Shown: positions 8,496-17,505, counted from the first letter of the stretch. The stretch is 64,000 bases of DNA from Micromonospora luteifusca (GCF_016907275.1 NZ_JAFBBP010000001.1:6190001-6254000), one strand, 5' to 3'. A program made the numbers and translations. Notes: generated from the sequence alone by a model not told the origin.

Positions 8496-9434
8496 CTATT
8501 CATGTGCGGCCACTCGGTGCTTCCGAGGGCTCACCCCGCGGCGACGTTTGAAGGCGGTGCTCAGGGCGAAGGGGCTGCCGTAGCCGACCTTATGGGCGAC
8601 CGTACTGACGGTGGCGTCCCGCTCGCGGAGCAGGTCGGCGGCAAGGGCCAGCCGCCACTCGGTGAGGTATGACATGGGCGGTTCGCCGACCAGCGCGGTG
8701 AACCGGCGGGCCAGCGCGGCCCGGGAGACCCCGGTCTGGGCAGCCAGTGACGCCACGGTCCAAGGTTCGGCGGGGTTGTTGTGGAGTATCCGCAGAGCCC
8801 GGCCGACCACGGGGTCGCTGTGTGCCTTGTACCAGGCAGGAGCCTTGGCCCCGGGGCGGGCGAACCATTCGCGCAGCGTGGCGATCAGCAGAAGGTCGAG
8901 CAGGCGGTCGAGCACGGCTTCCTGGCCGGGGTCGTCCTTCACGATCTCGGTGGCCAGTAGCGGAACCAGCGGCGAGTCCCAGGACTCGCGCGGGACGAGC
9001 ACCAGCGGCGGCAGCGCGCCCATCAGGCGTTGACCAACCGCGCCCTGCATCGTGTACGTGCCGGTGAGCAGGATCGTCGGACCGTCCAGCCCGTTGCCCC
9101 AGGTGCGGACGCCCAGCTGGGTCATCTCGAACAGTTCCTGGCCGTCCGGCGTGGTGCAGCGCTGGCCCGGATGGATGACCACCTGCGGTGTCGTGGCCGG
9201 GTCGTCGGCGACGCGGTACGGGTGGGTGCCCCGGATGATCGCTACGTCCCCGGGGCCGAGCCGCACGGCCACACCCTCATCGGGGACGATCCAGGCGTCG
9301 CCTCGGACGATGGTCACCAGGGTGAGCGGCGCCTCGTCCTTGATGGCTATCGACCAGGGCGGGGTCAGGATCGAACGGAGCAGGAACGCGCCCTGCGCCC
9401 GGGGGCCGTCGAGAAGACCGGAGACAACATCCAC
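8496..9434 (-). CDS. AraC family transcriptional regulator (cupin type)
   Basis: 312 residues. The N-terminal ~190 residues form an AraC-binding cupin domain of the kind that senses small molecules (FLLRSILTPPWSIAI, VRLGPGDVAIIRGTHPY). The C-terminal ~100 residues carry two helix-turn-helix motifs (WTVASLAAQTGVSRAALARRF and VAHKVGYGSPFALSTAF) and end normally in RGVSPRKHR. GTG 9434 is used. It is divergent from the NmrA-like reductase gene with a gap of about 70 bases, the classic arrangement for a regulator of the neighbouring gene. The stop codon is read in the same frame as the truncated NADAR gene 24 bases further on. Confidence 0.88.
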   Translation of the reverse strand: MDVVSGLLDGPRAQGAFLLRSILTPPWSIAIKDEAPLTLVTIVRGDAWIVPDEGVAVRLGPGDVAIIRGTHPYRVADDPATTPQVVIHPGQRCTTPDGQELFEMTQLGVRTWGNGLDGPTILLTGTYTMQGAVGQRLMGALPPLVLVPRESWDSPLVPLLATEIVKDDPGQEAVLDRLLDLLLIATLREWFARPGAKAPAWYKAHSDPVVGRALRILHNNPAEPWTVASLAAQTGVSRAALARRFTALVGEPPMSYLTEWRLALAADLLRERDATVSTVAHKVGYGSPFALSTAFKRRRGVSPRKHRVAAHE

Positions 9435-9505
9435 GTAGACGATTGAACATGAAAACGCGCGTCTTGGCTATGTGCAGTCTCACCGGCCCGGTCTTGAATG
9501 TACTT

Positions 9506-10345
9506 ATGACGAACGAGCAAGAGCGAAACATGATCCTGGTCCTGGGTGGCACGGGCAAGACCGGCCGCCGCGTCGTAGAGCGGTTGCGGGACGCGGGAGT
9601 GCCGGTCCGGGTCGGTTCCCGGTCCGCCGAGCAGCCCTTCGACTGGACGGACCAGACGACCTGGGCCCCGGTGCTCCGGAATGTCAACGCCGTGTACGTG
9701 TCCTTCTACCCGGACCTCGCGGTGCCGGGCGCTCCCGAGGCCGTCGGCGCGTTCGCCAATCTAGCGGTGGCCTCCGGGGTCACCCGGCTGGTGCTGCTGT
9801 CCGGCCGGGGTGAGGAGGAGGCCCAGGCCGCCGAGAAGCTGATCCAGTCCGCCGGGGCCGAGTGGACGATCCTGCGGTCGAGTTGGTTCAGCCAGAACTT
9901 CAGCGAGGACTATCTGCGGGAGCCGGTGGTGGGTGGCGAAGTGTTTCTCCCGGTCGGGACCGTGCCCGAGCCGTTCGTGGACGCCGACGACATTGCCGAG
10001 GTGGCCGTGGCGGCGCTGACCGGGGGCGGGCACGCGGGGCAGCTCTACGAGTTGACCGGACCGCGGCTGCTGACCTTCGCCGACGCGATCGGTGAGATCG
10101 CCCAGGCAACGGGCCGGCGCATCGACTTCGTTCCGGTCTCCGTCGAGGAATACGCGGGGGCACTGGCCGCCGAGGGTGTGCCGGTGGAGGTCGTCGAGTT
10201 GTTGACGTACCTGTTCACGACCGTGCTGGACGGCCGTAACGCCCTGCTCGCGGACGGGGTGCAGCGTGCCCTGGGTCGTCCGCCGCGCGACTTCACCGAC
10301 TTCGCCAGGGACACCGCCGTCACGGGCGTGTGGGACAGGACGTAG
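9506..10345 (+). CDS. NmrA/SDR-type NAD(P)-binding oxidoreductase
   Basis: About 280 residues of an atypical short-chain dehydrogenase of the NmrA/TMR type. The Rossmann motif MILVLGGTGKTGRRVVERL stands at the N-terminus, followed by VTRLVLLSGRG and WTILRSSWFSQNF, as in quinone or triphenylmethane reductase relatives. The Tyr-x-x-x-Lys of classical SDRs is not evident, which is normal for this subgroup. ATG 9506 is a compromise: ATG 9530 directly precedes the Rossmann strand and is also possible, and an in-frame start at 9443 would run into the divergent promoter. It is probably controlled by the adjacent AraC regulator. Confidence 0.82.
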   Translation: MTNEQERNMILVLGGTGKTGRRVVERLRDAGVPVRVGSRSAEQPFDWTDQTTWAPVLRNVNAVYVSFYPDLAVPGAPEAVGAFANLAVASGVTRLVLLSGRGEEEAQAAEKLIQSAGAEWTILRSSWFSQNFSEDYLREPVVGGEVFLPVGTVPEPFVDADDIAEVAVAALTGGGHAGQLYELTGPRLLTFADAIGEIAQATGRRIDFVPVSVEEYAGALAAEGVPVEVVELLTYLFTTVLDGRNALLADGVQRALGRPPRDFTDFARDTAVTGVWDRT

Positions 10346-10376
10346 GAGGCGGAGGCTCGCCGGGTGACGGACGGGA

Positions 10377-11120
10377 TCACGGCCGGGATGACAGGACGGC
10401 GACCTCGGGGAACTCGTCCGGTGAGCCGTAGCCGTGCTCGGCCAGCCAGCGCACGTTGGTCAGGCATCGCAACGACCACCATGCGCGGATGAGGTCGCGG
10501 TCCACGTCGGTGCCGTAGCCGGCGAGGACGTCGCCAAGGTGCTCCTGGTGTCCGAGCGTGAGGATGGCGAGGTCGAAGAGCGCGTCGCCCTGGGATGCCT
10601 CGGACCAGTCGACGACGCCGGTGACCTCGTCACCGGCGACGAAGACGTGGTCGACCTGCAGGTCGCCGTGGATGAACACCGGTGTCCACGGCCGGAGCGC
10701 GGTCTCGGCGAGCCGGCGGTTGCGTGTGACCACGTCGGCGGGAAGGACGTCGTTCGCGACGAACCACTCGCACTCGTCGGCGAGGAGCGATGCGAGCTCG
10801 TCGAGGCTCCGCCCGGGCCATGGCGGCAGCGGCGCGTCGTGCAGCATTCGAGCGGCGGCACCCGCCGCGGCCCACGCGGCCGACGAGGCGGTAGACGGCT
10901 CGCCGAGGTGGCCGAGTGCTGTCCCCGGGAGAGCGGCGAGCGCGAGCACGGGCGGCTTCCGCCACAGGATCTCCGGGGTTGGGATCGGCGCCATTGCCAT
11001 CGCCTCGACCTCGACGTCGGTGCGGGCCTGATCAGCGTCGATCTTCACGAACACGTCGCCGACGCGCAGGGTCGCGCGCTCGCTATGGGCGACGACTACT
11101 TCGACCTCGTCCACGTCCAT
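10377..11120 (-). CDS. Aminoglycoside phosphotransferase-like (APH) kinase
   Basis: 247 residues of the APH/choline kinase fold. The catalytic loop FIHGDLQVDHVFV gives the HxD Asp and a metal-binding residue, and VVDWSEASQGDALFDLAIL is the DxD/DFG-equivalent segment. The N-lobe is short (VFVKIDADQ contains the likely ATP-binding Lys). Such small stand-alone members are abundant in actinomycetes and rarely have a known substrate, so antibiotic resistance should not be assumed. ATG 11120 is preferred because an AATGAT box lies 6 bases before it; an upstream in-frame start at 11165 is less likely. Confidence 0.78.
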   Translation of the reverse strand: MDVDEVEVVVAHSERATLRVGDVFVKIDADQARTDVEVEAMAMAPIPTPEILWRKPPVLALAALPGTALGHLGEPSTASSAAWAAAGAAARMLHDAPLPPWPGRSLDELASLLADECEWFVANDVLPADVVTRNRRLAETALRPWTPVFIHGDLQVDHVFVAGDEVTGVVDWSEASQGDALFDLAILTLGHQEHLGDVLAGYGTDVDRDLIRAWWSLRCLTNVRWLAEHGYGSPDEFPEVAVLSSRP

Positions 11121-11307
11121 GTCGGCATCATTGCGCAGATGACCCCCAACGTCGCCTTGCGGCATTGTGGGCGTCGATCCGTCGCGTGGGAGCGGGGCGG
11201 CTCGACGCTCGGCGGCCGGCGGCCTGGCTCCAGGACGCCGAGCACGCCGACTGCCCAGGTTGCGGCCGGCCGATGGATCGCTACCCCCTGCGGAGCCGTC
11301 GTCGCAC

Positions 11308-11313
11308 TACCCT
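11308..11313 (+). promoter_or_regulatory. -10 box (TACCCT), leaderless start
   Basis: Seven bases before ATG 11321, with no Shine-Dalgarno sequence. Confidence 0.5.
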
Positions 11314-11320
11314 CACCAGC

Positions 11321-11884
11321 ATGACGCGTCACCTTGTCGTGCCGGGTCGAGGAGTTCCCTTCCCCGATCACTGGTCGCGCGGCTGGGTCAGGGATTTCCC
11401 GGAGTACCAGTGGGCGCCCGAGCCGCCCGGGCCACCGTACGTCGCCGCCGAACGGGTCGCCGCGTTGCACGCCGCCATCAGCGCCGACAGTGAGCCGGCG
11501 GTCCTCGTGGCGCACAGTGCGGGATGCCTGACCGTTGCTGTCTGGGCGAGCCAGCACGTTGGTCCCGTCCGTGCCGCCCTGCTGGTCACGCCGCCGTACG
11601 TGGATCCGGACTGGACTCCCGATCCTCACGAGGCCGTCGATGTCTTCATCGGCGACGTGCCACGCGAGCCGCTGCCCTTCCGCTCGATCCTGGTCGCTAG
11701 TCGCAACGACCCAAGTGCCACGTTCGAGCAGTTCGAAGCGTACGCGCGAGACTGGGGCTCGGAACTGTTCGACGCGGGCGCAGTCGGGCACCTGGACTCC
11801 AAGACCGGGTTCGGCCCATGGCCCGACGGCCAGCGTCTGGTCCGATCGTTGGCCGTGCGCGCCACGGTCGCGTCACTGGTCTGA
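11321..11884 (+). CDS. RBBP9/YdeN-type alpha/beta serine hydrolase
   Basis: 187 residues of the small RBBP9/YdeN hydrolase family. The nucleophile elbow is HSAGC (usually HSxGC), the acid residue is probably the Asp of ASRNDP, and the catalytic His is in GHLDSKTGFGPWP, a family hallmark. The N-terminus LVVPGRGVPFPDHW fits the family except that Gly-rich variation replaces the usual PGxxxSxxxHW. Physiological substrates of this family are mostly unknown. There is no signal peptide. The gene is divergent from the APH-like gene. Confidence 0.8.
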   Translation: MTRHLVVPGRGVPFPDHWSRGWVRDFPEYQWAPEPPGPPYVAAERVAALHAAISADSEPAVLVAHSAGCLTVAVWASQHVGPVRAALLVTPPYVDPDWTPDPHEAVDVFIGDVPREPLPFRSILVASRNDPSATFEQFEAYARDWGSELFDAGAVGHLDSKTGFGPWPDGQRLVRSLAVRATVASLV

Positions 11885-12311
11885 GTGGCCGCGCCGATCT
11901 GAGCCGGAGCTGCAGCACCCAGCCTCCGCCGCGGGCGAATCTGAACGAGCGTCTTCGATGCCTTGACACTCCAGATGCGATCGCTAACACTTGTCCGCAA
12001 CACGAATTTAATCAATAGACCACATGGCGGCATACCCGTGGTTGGCTCGTGCGGCACGGTGCCCACCGCCCAAAGCCGCACATCCGCAAGGTATGCACAG
12101 CGCAGTGATGTTAACGCTAACAGGCGTGATCATCGAGCAATCGGCAGCGACACCTGGCACGCCGCCCACCACCGGCTCCCCGCGCCGCCGGCAACGGCAC
12201 CAACCGCGAGACCGCCATCGGCCGAATGGAGTTTCACGCCGACGGCAGCATCCGCCCGTCGTACCGACTCTCCAGCCGATTCGTCAGCGCCTCCGCGAAG
12301 GAGAAGGACCC
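11885..12311. other. 427-base region upstream of the GH43 gene
   Basis: Contains a LacI-type operator at 12109 and a weaker related sequence, TGCGATCGCTAACA, at 11976-11989 (11 of 14 matches). I see no gene. Confidence 0.5.
12109..12122. promoter_or_regulatory. LacI-family-type operator before the arabinofuranosidase gene
   Basis: TGTTAACGCTAACA is a near-perfect palindrome with the central CG typical of LacI/GalR regulators. Its arms (TGTTA/TAACA) differ from the CebR-like sites at 5116 and 6388, so a different regulator is implied. It lies 190 bases before ATG 12312. Confidence 0.55.
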
Positions 12312-13751
12312 ATGTCGAGACTCTTCGCCCGGCTCTGCGCGGTGTCGGTCGCCGCCTGCCTGCTGTTCACCACCTGGTCGGCGGCAACGCCGAAGGAGGC
12401 GGCCGCGCTCGATCCGACCGTCGGCTACCTGATGGCGCACTTCACCGGCGAGTCGTCGACCGACCAACAGATCTACCTCGCCCACAGCACCGACGGCCTG
12501 CGCTGGACGGACCTGAACAACGGCGGGCTCGTACTGCGTTCGACCGTCGGCACCCGAGGCGTTCGCGACCCCGCCCTGGTCCGCTCGCCCGGCGGCGACC
12601 GGTACTGGATGATCGCCACCGATCTGTGCATCGGCTGCGGCCAGGACTGGTCGACCGCGATCAACAACGGCAGTCGCAATCTCGTCGTGTGGGAGTCCAC
12701 CGACCTGGTCAACTGGTCGGCGCCGTGGCTGCTGAACGTCGCCGGCGCGATCCCGGACGGACGCAACGCCTGGGCTCCGGAGGCGATCTGGAACCCGGCC
12801 ACCGGCGACTACGTCCTCTACTGGGCGACGAACGTCCCGCTCAACGGGGTGACCAAGCACCGCATCTACTACGCGCGCACGGCGAGCTTCCGCAGCATCA
12901 CGACGCCGCAGGTCTACATCAGCCGGCCGGGCAGCCAGGAGATCATCGACACCCAGATCGTCGAGGTACCGACCGGCGTCGGCGCCTACCGTTACGTCCG
13001 GGCCTCCCGGGACGGTCAGATCGCCATCGAAGGCAGCAACTCCATCCTCGGCACCTGGACCAACCTCGGCACCCTGTCCGGCATCGGGCTGACGGGCGCA
13101 CAGGTCGAAGGCCCGATGTGGATGAAATTCAACTCCCGCGACGAGTGGGTTCTCTACCTTGACCAGTACTCCACCGGGCGCGGCTACCTGCCTGTCCTGA
13201 CCACCAATCCGTCGAACCCGGGCGGCTACCGGCTGCCGGCGTCCGGCTCGTACGCCATGGGCGGCACCAGGAAGCGGCACGGAACGATCCTCAACCTGAC
13301 CGCCGCCGAGCAGAACCGCGTGCTCGCCCGCTGGCCCGCCACCGCGGTCACCCGCATCCAGTCGTACAACTTCCAGGACCGGTTCGTGCGGCACGCCGAT
13401 TACGACGTCCGCATCGACCCGAATGTCAGCCCCGCCCAGGACGGCCAGTGGCGGCTGGTGCCCGGCCTCGTCGGCTCCGGCACGGTCTCCATCCAGTCGG
13501 TCAAATACCCGGGCTACTACCTGCGCCACTACGGGTTCGACTTCCGGCTGGAAGCCAACGACGCCACCGCCACCTTCGCCGCCGACGCCACCTTCCGGCA
13601 AGTCGCCGGCCTCGCCAACTCCTCGTGGACGTCGTTCCAGTCCTACAGCCACCCGGACCGCTACATCCGGCACTACAGCTACCTGCTCCGGCTCGACCCG
13701 GTCGCCGACGCGCAGAGCCGTGCCGACGCCACCTTCCGCGTGACCAGCTGA
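12312..13751 (+). CDS. Secreted GH43 glycosidase with C-terminal AbfB (CBM42) domain
   Basis: 479 residues. A signal peptide (residues 1 to about 33, ending near KEAAA) leads into a five-bladed propeller typical of GH43: GYLMAHFTGE, IYLAHSTDGLRWTDL, GVRDPALVRSPGGDRYWMIATD, WAPEAIWNPATGDYVLYW, and VEGPMWMKFN. The C-terminal ~145 residues are an AbfB module with its repeats IQSYNFQDRFVRH, IQSVKYPGYYLRHYG and FQSYSHPDRYIRHYS, which bind arabinofuranose side chains. The likely role is release of arabinose from arabinoxylan or arabinan. ATG 12312 has GAAGGAGAAGGA upstream. It is probably co-transcribed with the GH5 gene 37 bases downstream. Confidence 0.87.
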   Translation: MSRLFARLCAVSVAACLLFTTWSAATPKEAAALDPTVGYLMAHFTGESSTDQQIYLAHSTDGLRWTDLNNGGLVLRSTVGTRGVRDPALVRSPGGDRYWMIATDLCIGCGQDWSTAINNGSRNLVVWESTDLVNWSAPWLLNVAGAIPDGRNAWAPEAIWNPATGDYVLYWATNVPLNGVTKHRIYYARTASFRSITTPQVYISRPGSQEIIDTQIVEVPTGVGAYRYVRASRDGQIAIEGSNSILGTWTNLGTLSGIGLTGAQVEGPMWMKFNSRDEWVLYLDQYSTGRGYLPVLTTNPSNPGGYRLPASGSYAMGGTRKRHGTILNLTAAEQNRVLARWPATAVTRIQSYNFQDRFVRHADYDVRIDPNVSPAQDGQWRLVPGLVGSGTVSIQSVKYPGYYLRHYGFDFRLEANDATATFAADATFRQVAGLANSSWTSFQSYSHPDRYIRHYSYLLRLDPVADAQSRADATFRVTS

Positions 13752-13788
13752 ACTCTCTGCACCTTCGAACCCGGAGAGGCAAGATCTA

Positions 13789-15294
13789 GTGATTGGACAT
13801 CGCATGGAACGGATCAGCCGGTCGTTGCGCCGGACGATGGTCGCCCTGGTGACCGCGATGACGGCGATGGTCGGCGGTGTGGTCTTCGTTGCGTCGTCGC
13901 CTGCCACTGCCGCCACCAACCAGTTCCGAGGCATGAACTGGGCCATGTTGGGTGACAATTTCAAGACCAGCCCGCTCGTCGTGCAGGGCCTCAGCGCGTC
14001 GGACAGCAATGCGACCGTACGGGCCAAGGCCAATGCGCTCTACGACGACATGGCATCCACCATGGGGATCAACACCATCCGGTTGCCCATCAACACCCAC
14101 ACGGTGGGTACTGCCTGGTGGGAGGCGTACCGAGGTGCCATCGACGCCGCCACCGCCCGCGGATTCAAAGTCATCCTCGCCTACTGGGAGGACGGTGCCG
14201 CCTCCGGCGGCAGAATCACGAATCTCGCCGCGTGGAACGCGATGTGGTCCACGGTGACCAACGCGTACGGCTCGAACACGAACGTCTACTTCGAGCCGAT
14301 GAACGAGCCGCACGGTTACAGCTCGGCGGAGTGGCGCAACGTCGCCGCGAACTGGCTCACCTACCACTACTCGGCGGTGCCCAGCCGGGTGTTGATCGGT
14401 GGCACCGGCTTCAGCCAGGACCTGCGCGACATCTGCAACGACAGCCGCTTCAACGCGACGCTGCTGTCCTTCCACTACTACGCCTTTTTCTACGGCGCGA
14501 TGACCTACGACGCCTTCCGCAGCCACATCCAGGCCCGCCTCGGCAACTGCGCCTCCCGCGCGGTCGCGACCGAGTTCGGCGCGCCCATGAACGACGGCCG
14601 CAACTACGCCGACGCCGGCAGCACCGACAACTTCGTGCGCTACATCCGGGCCATGGCCCAGGTCATGCGGGACAACCAGATGGGCGGCACCTACTGGCCC
14701 GCCCTCGGTGGCAAGACCGGCACCATTGGCTACGACTGGTACTCGATGTTCGCCCTCACCGGCAGCGGCACCGACCTCAACCTGACCGTCCGCAACACCT
14801 CCGGCGCGGATCGGATCCGGTACGCGTGGGGCGACGCCATCGGCGGCGACCCGACGACGCCTCCACCGTCGACGGGGACGTTCTACCGGATCACCGTGCG
14901 GCACAGCGGCAAGGCCATGGACGTCCAGTCACCGAACACCGACAACGGCGCACGTGTCGGTCAGTACACGTACGGCGGCAATGCCTGGCAGCAGTGGCAG
15001 TTCCAGGATGCCGGCAGCGGCTACTGGCGCATCGTCAGCCGAAACAGCGGCAAGTGCCTCGACGTGGTGAGCGCGTCGACCGCCGACGGTGCCGAACTCG
15101 TCCAGTACACCTGCGGCACCGGGACCAACCAGCAGTTCCAGATGGTCTCCAACGGCAGCTACTTCCAGCTCCGGGCGCGACACAGCGGCAAATGCGTGGA
15201 CGTACCGGCCGCATCGACCGCGGACGGCGTGGTCCTCAAGCAGTATTCGTGCAACACCGGCACCAACCAGCAGTGGTCACGCACGGCCGTCTGA
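13789..15294 (+). CDS. Secreted GH5 glycoside hydrolase with ricin-type lectin (CBM13) domain
   Basis: 501 residues: signal peptide ending near ATAA, a GH5-type (beta/alpha)8 catalytic domain over residues about 45-340, a Pro/Thr linker (PTTPPPSTG), and a ricin B-type lectin trefoil of about 130 residues with three repeats of the HSGKxxDV...QQWQF kind. The acid/base Glu is in YFEPMNEPHG and the nucleophile Glu probably in AVATEFGAP. The substrate may be a mannan, glucan or arabinoxylan; GH5 subfamily cannot be set by eye. GTG 13789 is preferred over ATG 13804 because GGAGAGG is correctly placed for it. Confidence 0.87.
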   Translation: MIGHRMERISRSLRRTMVALVTAMTAMVGGVVFVASSPATAATNQFRGMNWAMLGDNFKTSPLVVQGLSASDSNATVRAKANALYDDMASTMGINTIRLPINTHTVGTAWWEAYRGAIDAATARGFKVILAYWEDGAASGGRITNLAAWNAMWSTVTNAYGSNTNVYFEPMNEPHGYSSAEWRNVAANWLTYHYSAVPSRVLIGGTGFSQDLRDICNDSRFNATLLSFHYYAFFYGAMTYDAFRSHIQARLGNCASRAVATEFGAPMNDGRNYADAGSTDNFVRYIRAMAQVMRDNQMGGTYWPALGGKTGTIGYDWYSMFALTGSGTDLNLTVRNTSGADRIRYAWGDAIGGDPTTPPPSTGTFYRITVRHSGKAMDVQSPNTDNGARVGQYTYGGNAWQQWQFQDAGSGYWRIVSRNSGKCLDVVSASTADGAELVQYTCGTGTNQQFQMVSNGSYFQLRARHSGKCVDVPAASTADGVVLKQYSCNTGTNQQWSRTAV

Positions 15295-15470
15295 CGAACG
15301 TCTCCGGTCACCGCATGATCATCGATGGTTCGTGAGGACAACCGAAGATCGTGCGGTGGCCGCGGGCCACAGCGCAACCCCCACCGGGTGGCGAGCCATC
15401 CTTGCCGAAGCGGCGCGGCGGCCACCAGCGGATACCGCATTCGTGGTATGCCGCCGGCCGCCATCTTCCG

Positions 15471-15476
15471 TACCGT
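15471..15476 (+). promoter_or_regulatory. -10 box (TACCGT), leaderless start
   Basis: Six bases before GTG 15483, with no Shine-Dalgarno sequence. Confidence 0.5.
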
Positions 15477-15482
15477 GAGCGG

Positions 15483-16757
15483 GTGACGTTCGAGGCGTTG
15501 CGGCGCTGGTGGGCGACGGTGCCGCCGTGGGTCGGCGAGTCGGCCCTGGTGGTCGTCGTGGCGGTGGCGACCGTCTTCCGGATCCGGGCCGGCGTGCTGC
15601 AGCCCGGGGACCGGCCGCCGGACCAGGCGGCGTACCTGCTCGGGCTGGCCATGTCGACGGTGCTGCCGCTGCGCCGCCGCTGGCCGGCGCTGGTGCTCAC
15701 GCTGGTCACGGTGGGCTGGCTGGCGTACCACATCCTCGACTACCCGGGTGGGGCGCCGGCCGCGCCGATCTGGGTCGCGCTCTACACCGGTGCCGCCGCG
15801 ACCGACCGGGCCGCGTCGATGCTCGTCGCCGCGTTCCTGATCGCGTCCGATCTGCAGGGGCGCGTCGCCACTCACCACCTCGACCCCCTCGATCCCACTC
15901 TGGACGGCTCGTTCGGTGTCTTCATCGCCGCGCTCCTGCTCGGCGAGGCCGCGCGCAGCCGCCGCCACTGGCAGGCCGAGACCCGGGCCCGGCTCGCGCT
16001 GCTCACCGCCGAGCGGGATCGGGCGGCCGAGGACCGGGACCGGGCCGCGGCGGAGCGCCTTGCCCGGGAACGGATCCGCATTGCCCAGGAGCTGCACGAC
16101 ATCACGGCGCACACGATCGCGGTGATCGGGGTACAGGCCGGGGTGGCGGCGGAGACGCTGAAGGACTCGCCCGAGCAGGCCCGGGCGGCGCTCGGCGCCG
16201 TACGCCAGGCGAGCCGGGAGGCGATGCGCGACCTGCGCGCGGCGGTGGGAGTACTGCGCGACGGCACCCCGGCCACGGCCGATCCGCCCGGCGACGCCGA
16301 TCCGGCGGACACCGGTTCACCCGAGGGCGTCCCGCTCGGCGCCGCACCGGTCCAACCGGAGCCGCCGGCGCCGAGCCTCGACCGGCTACCGGTGATGGCC
16401 CGAGCCTGCGGGGCCGGAGACGGACCGACGGTGGCGCTCACCTGGCGCGGCGACCGCCGGCCACTGCCCCGGGCGGTCGAAGCGACCGCGTACCGGATCG
16501 CCCAGGAGTCGCTGACCAACGTGCTGCGGCATGCCGCAGCCAACCGGGTCGACGTCACCGTGGAGTATCTGCCGGACGGACTGCGACTGGAGATTGTCGA
16601 CGATGGCACTCAGCCGGCCACACCGGGGACCGGATTCGGCATCCGCGGGATGGCGGAGCGGGCCGGCAGCCTCGGCGGCTGGCTGACCGCCGGCTCGGAG
16701 CCGGCCGGCGGCTTCCGGGTGCGGGCCTGGCTGCCGGTACGGGAGGCGACGACGTGA
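15483..16757 (+). CDS. Membrane sensor histidine kinase (HisKA_3, NarL-type partner)
   Basis: 424 residues. About four to five membrane segments occupy residues 15-155 with little extracytoplasmic loop, so the stimulus is probably sensed in or near the membrane. A coiled-coil linker follows (ERDRAAEDRDRAAAERLARER), then the HisKA_3 dimerisation helix IRIAQELHDITAHTIAV with the phospho-accepting His. The ATPase domain shows AYRIAQESLTNVLRHA (N box), VDDGTQPATPGTGFG and GIRGMAERAGSLGG (G boxes). GTG 15483 is set by the leaderless -10 box. Its last codon overlaps the response regulator start. Confidence 0.9.
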   Translation: MTFEALRRWWATVPPWVGESALVVVVAVATVFRIRAGVLQPGDRPPDQAAYLLGLAMSTVLPLRRRWPALVLTLVTVGWLAYHILDYPGGAPAAPIWVALYTGAAATDRAASMLVAAFLIASDLQGRVATHHLDPLDPTLDGSFGVFIAALLLGEAARSRRHWQAETRARLALLTAERDRAAEDRDRAAAERLARERIRIAQELHDITAHTIAVIGVQAGVAAETLKDSPEQARAALGAVRQASREAMRDLRAAVGVLRDGTPATADPPGDADPADTGSPEGVPLGAAPVQPEPPAPSLDRLPVMARACGAGDGPTVALTWRGDRRPLPRAVEATAYRIAQESLTNVLRHAAANRVDVTVEYLPDGLRLEIVDDGTQPATPGTGFGIRGMAERAGSLGGWLTAGSEPAGGFRVRAWLPVREATT

Positions 16758-17422
16758 TCCGCGTGCTGGTGGCCGACGACCAGATCCTGGTCCGCGGCGG
16801 GTTGCGGGCACTGCTGGAACGGGCGGACGACATCGAGGTGGTCGGCGAGGCCGGCGACGGCGCGGAGGCGATCGCGTTGACCCGGGCGCACCGCCCCGAC
16901 GTGGTGCTGATGGACATCCGGATGCCGGGGACGGACGGGCTCACCGCGGCCCGGCGGATCCTCGCCGACGACCGGCTGCCGGGTGTACGGGTGCTGATGC
17001 TGACCACGTTCGAGCTGGACGAGTACGTCTACTCCGCCCTGCACGCCGGGGCGAGTGGATTCCTGCTCAAGGACATCGAGCCGGAGGAGTTGCGGCAGGC
17101 GGTGCGGACGGTGGCCCGCGGCGACGCGATGCTCGCGCCCACCGTGACCCGGCGACTGATCGCGGCGTTCGTCGGCCGAGCGGCCGGTCCGGCGGTTCCG
17201 GCGGCGTCGTTGGCCGCGCTCACCCAGCGGGAGCGTGAGGTGATCACGCTGGTGGCGGCAGGGCTGTCCAATGCGGAGATTGGGGTACGCCTGACGATGA
17301 GCCCAGCGACGGCGAAGACGCACATCAACCGGGCGATGGTGAAGCTGGGCGCCCGGGACCGGGCGCAACTGGTGGTCTTCGCCTACCAGTACGGCCTGAC
17401 GGATCTGCCGCCGTCGCGGTAG
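16754..17422 (+). CDS. NarL/LuxR-type response regulator
   Basis: 222 residues. The receiver domain has DDQ near the N-terminus, the phospho-acceptor Asp in VVLMDIRMPGTDG, Thr in MLTTF, and Lys in FLLKDIEPEEL. The C-terminal LuxR helix-turn-helix is LTQREREVITLVAAGLSNAEIG with MSPATAKTHINRAMVKLG. The GTG start overlaps the kinase stop (GTGA), so the pair is translationally coupled. The targets are not evident; the membrane protein at 17513 and the esterase operon are neighbours only. Confidence 0.92.
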   Translation: MIRVLVADDQILVRGGLRALLERADDIEVVGEAGDGAEAIALTRAHRPDVVLMDIRMPGTDGLTAARRILADDRLPGVRVLMLTTFELDEYVYSALHAGASGFLLKDIEPEELRQAVRTVARGDAMLAPTVTRRLIAAFVGRAAGPAVPAASLAALTQREREVITLVAAGLSNAEIGVRLTMSPATAKTHINRAMVKLGARDRAQLVVFAYQYGLTDLPPSR

Positions 17423-17455
17423 CCGGCGCCTGGACGGCTACCGCGCTTGCGGTAG
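17415..17455 (+). terminator. Overlapping alternative hairpins after the response regulator
   Basis: A 10-bp stem (17415-17424 with 17436-17445) overlaps a second 7-bp stem (17438-17444 with 17449-17455). They cannot form together. The simplest reading is a terminator. Confidence 0.5.
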
Positions 17456-17499
17456 GGCGACGACCGCGTTCGCCGGACGGATCGATTCGGATCGAACCA

Positions 17500-17505
17500 T
17501 AGCGT
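17500..17505 (+). promoter_or_regulatory. -10 box (TAGCGT), leaderless start
   Basis: Seven bases before ATG 17513, with no Shine-Dalgarno sequence. Confidence 0.5.

Noticed and set aside
10377..11120. APH-like gene as an antibiotic resistance determinant
   Set aside because: The fold is common in actinomycete genomes with unknown substrates and there is no resistance context.
12234..14033. 599-codon minus-strand frame across the GH43 and GH5 genes
   Set aside because: Both plus-strand genes have clear domains and ribosome sites; the antisense frame is a by-product of high third-position GC.
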